A stretch of DNA of 13,135 nt from an uncultured Eubacteriales bacterium. Its GTDB lineage: Bacteria > Bacillota > Clostridia > Oscillospirales > Acutalibacteraceae. Under the pieces are notes generated by a model, which made no database searches, was not told the origin of the DNA, and saw only the letters and a list, made by a program, of their open reading frames with translations. How positions within the stretch are numbered: the first letter of the stretch is position 1; each line of letters opens with the position of its first letter. The position numbers were made by a program, and so were the translations under genes. The DNA is taken from the NCBI GenBank assembly GCA_934476545.1, contig CAKSOB010000034.1, positions 1-13,135 of the forward strand, given 5' to 3'. Below are positions 12,533 through 13,135 of this stretch, piece after piece.

Positions 12533-12984
12533 CGATACCTTTTGAAGAAAAGCCAAAGACCAACTTACCGAGCGACAATCTCAAGTACTACCGTCAGCGA
12601 AAACAGATGACAACAAGACAGTTGGCGGAAAAGCTGGATATTGTACCATCAACTGTTGTGATGTATGAAAATGGAAAACATCCTATTCCTTATGATGTAG
12701 CTATTAAGCTGGCAGATGTTTTGGAAATCGAAGCGTCCTTACTCTATGATGATTTCTCCCATTTCCTTTCTGTACCCTATACCGAAGCGCTAAAGAGCGT
12801 TAGAACGGCTCTGGGGCTGTCACAGAAGGCTTTTGCAGAACGGATAGGGATTGTACCAAGCTACTACTATAAAATCGAAGAAGGCAATCGCAGACCGTCA
12901 CGAAAGGTTTATCAGAAGATATATGCTGCGCTTGAAACGACCAGTCTACAAACTTCACTTTTAGGGGAGCATCCATTACAATGA
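12470..12984 (+). CDS. Double helix-turn-helix (XRE-type) regulator, start lost or replaced
   Basis: The frame encodes two Cro/CI-type HTH domains. The first is around LKYYRQRKQMTTRQLAEKLD with VPSTVVMYENGKHPIP. The second is around VRTALGLSQKAFAERIG with PSYYYKIEEGNRRPS. It ends at TGA 12982-12984. The frame stays open upstream into the IS200 remnant (to TTG 12445), but residues before about 12470 come from IS200 DNA. In-frame candidates are TTG 12493 (no ribosome site seen) or ATG 12606, which would cut into the first HTH. So the native 5' end was probably removed at the IS junction. The protein usually sits before TnpV in Clostridia mobile elements. Listed as CDS because the two domains are intact; translation is doubtful. 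Confidence 0.6.
12483..12500 (+). repeat. Hairpin at the start of the HTH region
   Basis: TCACACA-TCGT-TGTGTGA, a perfect 7-bp stem 13 bases past the IS200 break. It could be an operator or mobile-element end signal; nothing else supports either. Confidence 0.3.
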
Positions 12985-13016
12985 AAGTGAAAGAAAAAAT
13001 GATTGGAGGAGTTGCT

Positions 13017-13135
13017 ATGACACAGAATTTGACTTATACCCGTTGTGGTGATTATCTCATCCCTGATATTCGGTTGAGCTATGTAAGCGATAAACCACTT
13101 GGGAAGTACGGTAGAATGCGCAGAGTTTTTCTTGC
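13017..13135 (+). CDS. tnpV: TnpV-like mobile-element protein, 3' end outside the window
   Basis: From ATG 13017, with GGAGGA (13005-13010) before it, the frame reads MTQNLTYTRCGDYLIPDIRL and continues with SDKPLGKYGRMRRVFL to the window edge. The CGDYLIPD and PLGKYGRMRR motifs are those I know from TnpV proteins of clostridial transposons and conjugative elements; their function is not established. An earlier in-frame ATG at 12981 overlaps the HTH stop (ATGA) but has a worse ribosome site. It is partial because the window ends. Confidence 0.75.
   Translation, partial: MTQNLTYTRCGDYLIPDIRLSYVSDKPLGKYGRMRRVFL

Noticed and set aside
1..13135. CRISPR array, rRNA or tRNA genes
   Set aside because: No regularly spaced repeats and no tRNA-like or rRNA-like sequence apart from the tRNA-like domain of the tmRNA were seen.

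Overview
The window looks like a chromosomal segment of a gut-type Clostridia, probably in the Oscillospirales/Ruminococcaceae range. This rests on strong AGGAGG ribosome sites, TTG and GTG starts, the order SRP RNA-dnaX-ybaB-recR-smpB-ssrA, and Clostridia-typical families (CD1871A-type CXXC protein, DUF6132, DUF4825, TnpV). The taxonomy is inference; no marker gene was compared.

Left part (1-6305). At the left edge, on the minus strand, lies a decayed tyrosine-recombinase N-terminus with two in-frame stops, preceded by a short remnant frame. Next comes a minus-strand two-component system: an OmpR-type regulator overlapping a HAMP-type histidine kinase by 4 bp. Divergent from it is a tight plus-strand redox operon: a small CXXC membrane protein, a NapH/YccM-like membrane polyferredoxin, a thioredoxin-fold (TlpA-like) lipoprotein, a DUF6132 membrane protein and a lipoprotein MsrA-MsrB fusion, closed by a terminator. 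The two divergent -10 boxes sit almost symmetrically around a GTTAA-N9-TTAAC element, which suggests that the regulator controls both units. The gene set reads as an extracytoplasmic methionine-sulfoxide repair chain. Its electron source looks like an iron-sulfur membrane protein plus a CXXC protein, since no CcdA/DsbD gene is present. This is the most interesting system in the window.

Middle (6303-8248). A minus-strand pair encodes a family 4 uracil-DNA glycosylase and a DUF4825-like lipoprotein. Divergent from it is a stand-alone PduL-type phosphotransacylase gene with its own promoter and terminator.

Right-centre (8364-12269). This is a conserved housekeeping block: SRP RNA with its own promoter and built-in terminator, dnaX (TTG start), ybaB/ebfC, recR, smpB (TTG start) and ssrA (tmRNA, 11878-12231, tag ending VALAA) with terminator.

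Right edge (about 12285-13135). Mobile debris lies just after ssrA: the left end of an IS200-like element that keeps its end hairpin, its Shine-Dalgarno-masking stem and about 22 codons of tnpA. It is fused to a two-HTH regulator that has lost its natural start, followed by the start of a tnpV gene cut by the window edge.
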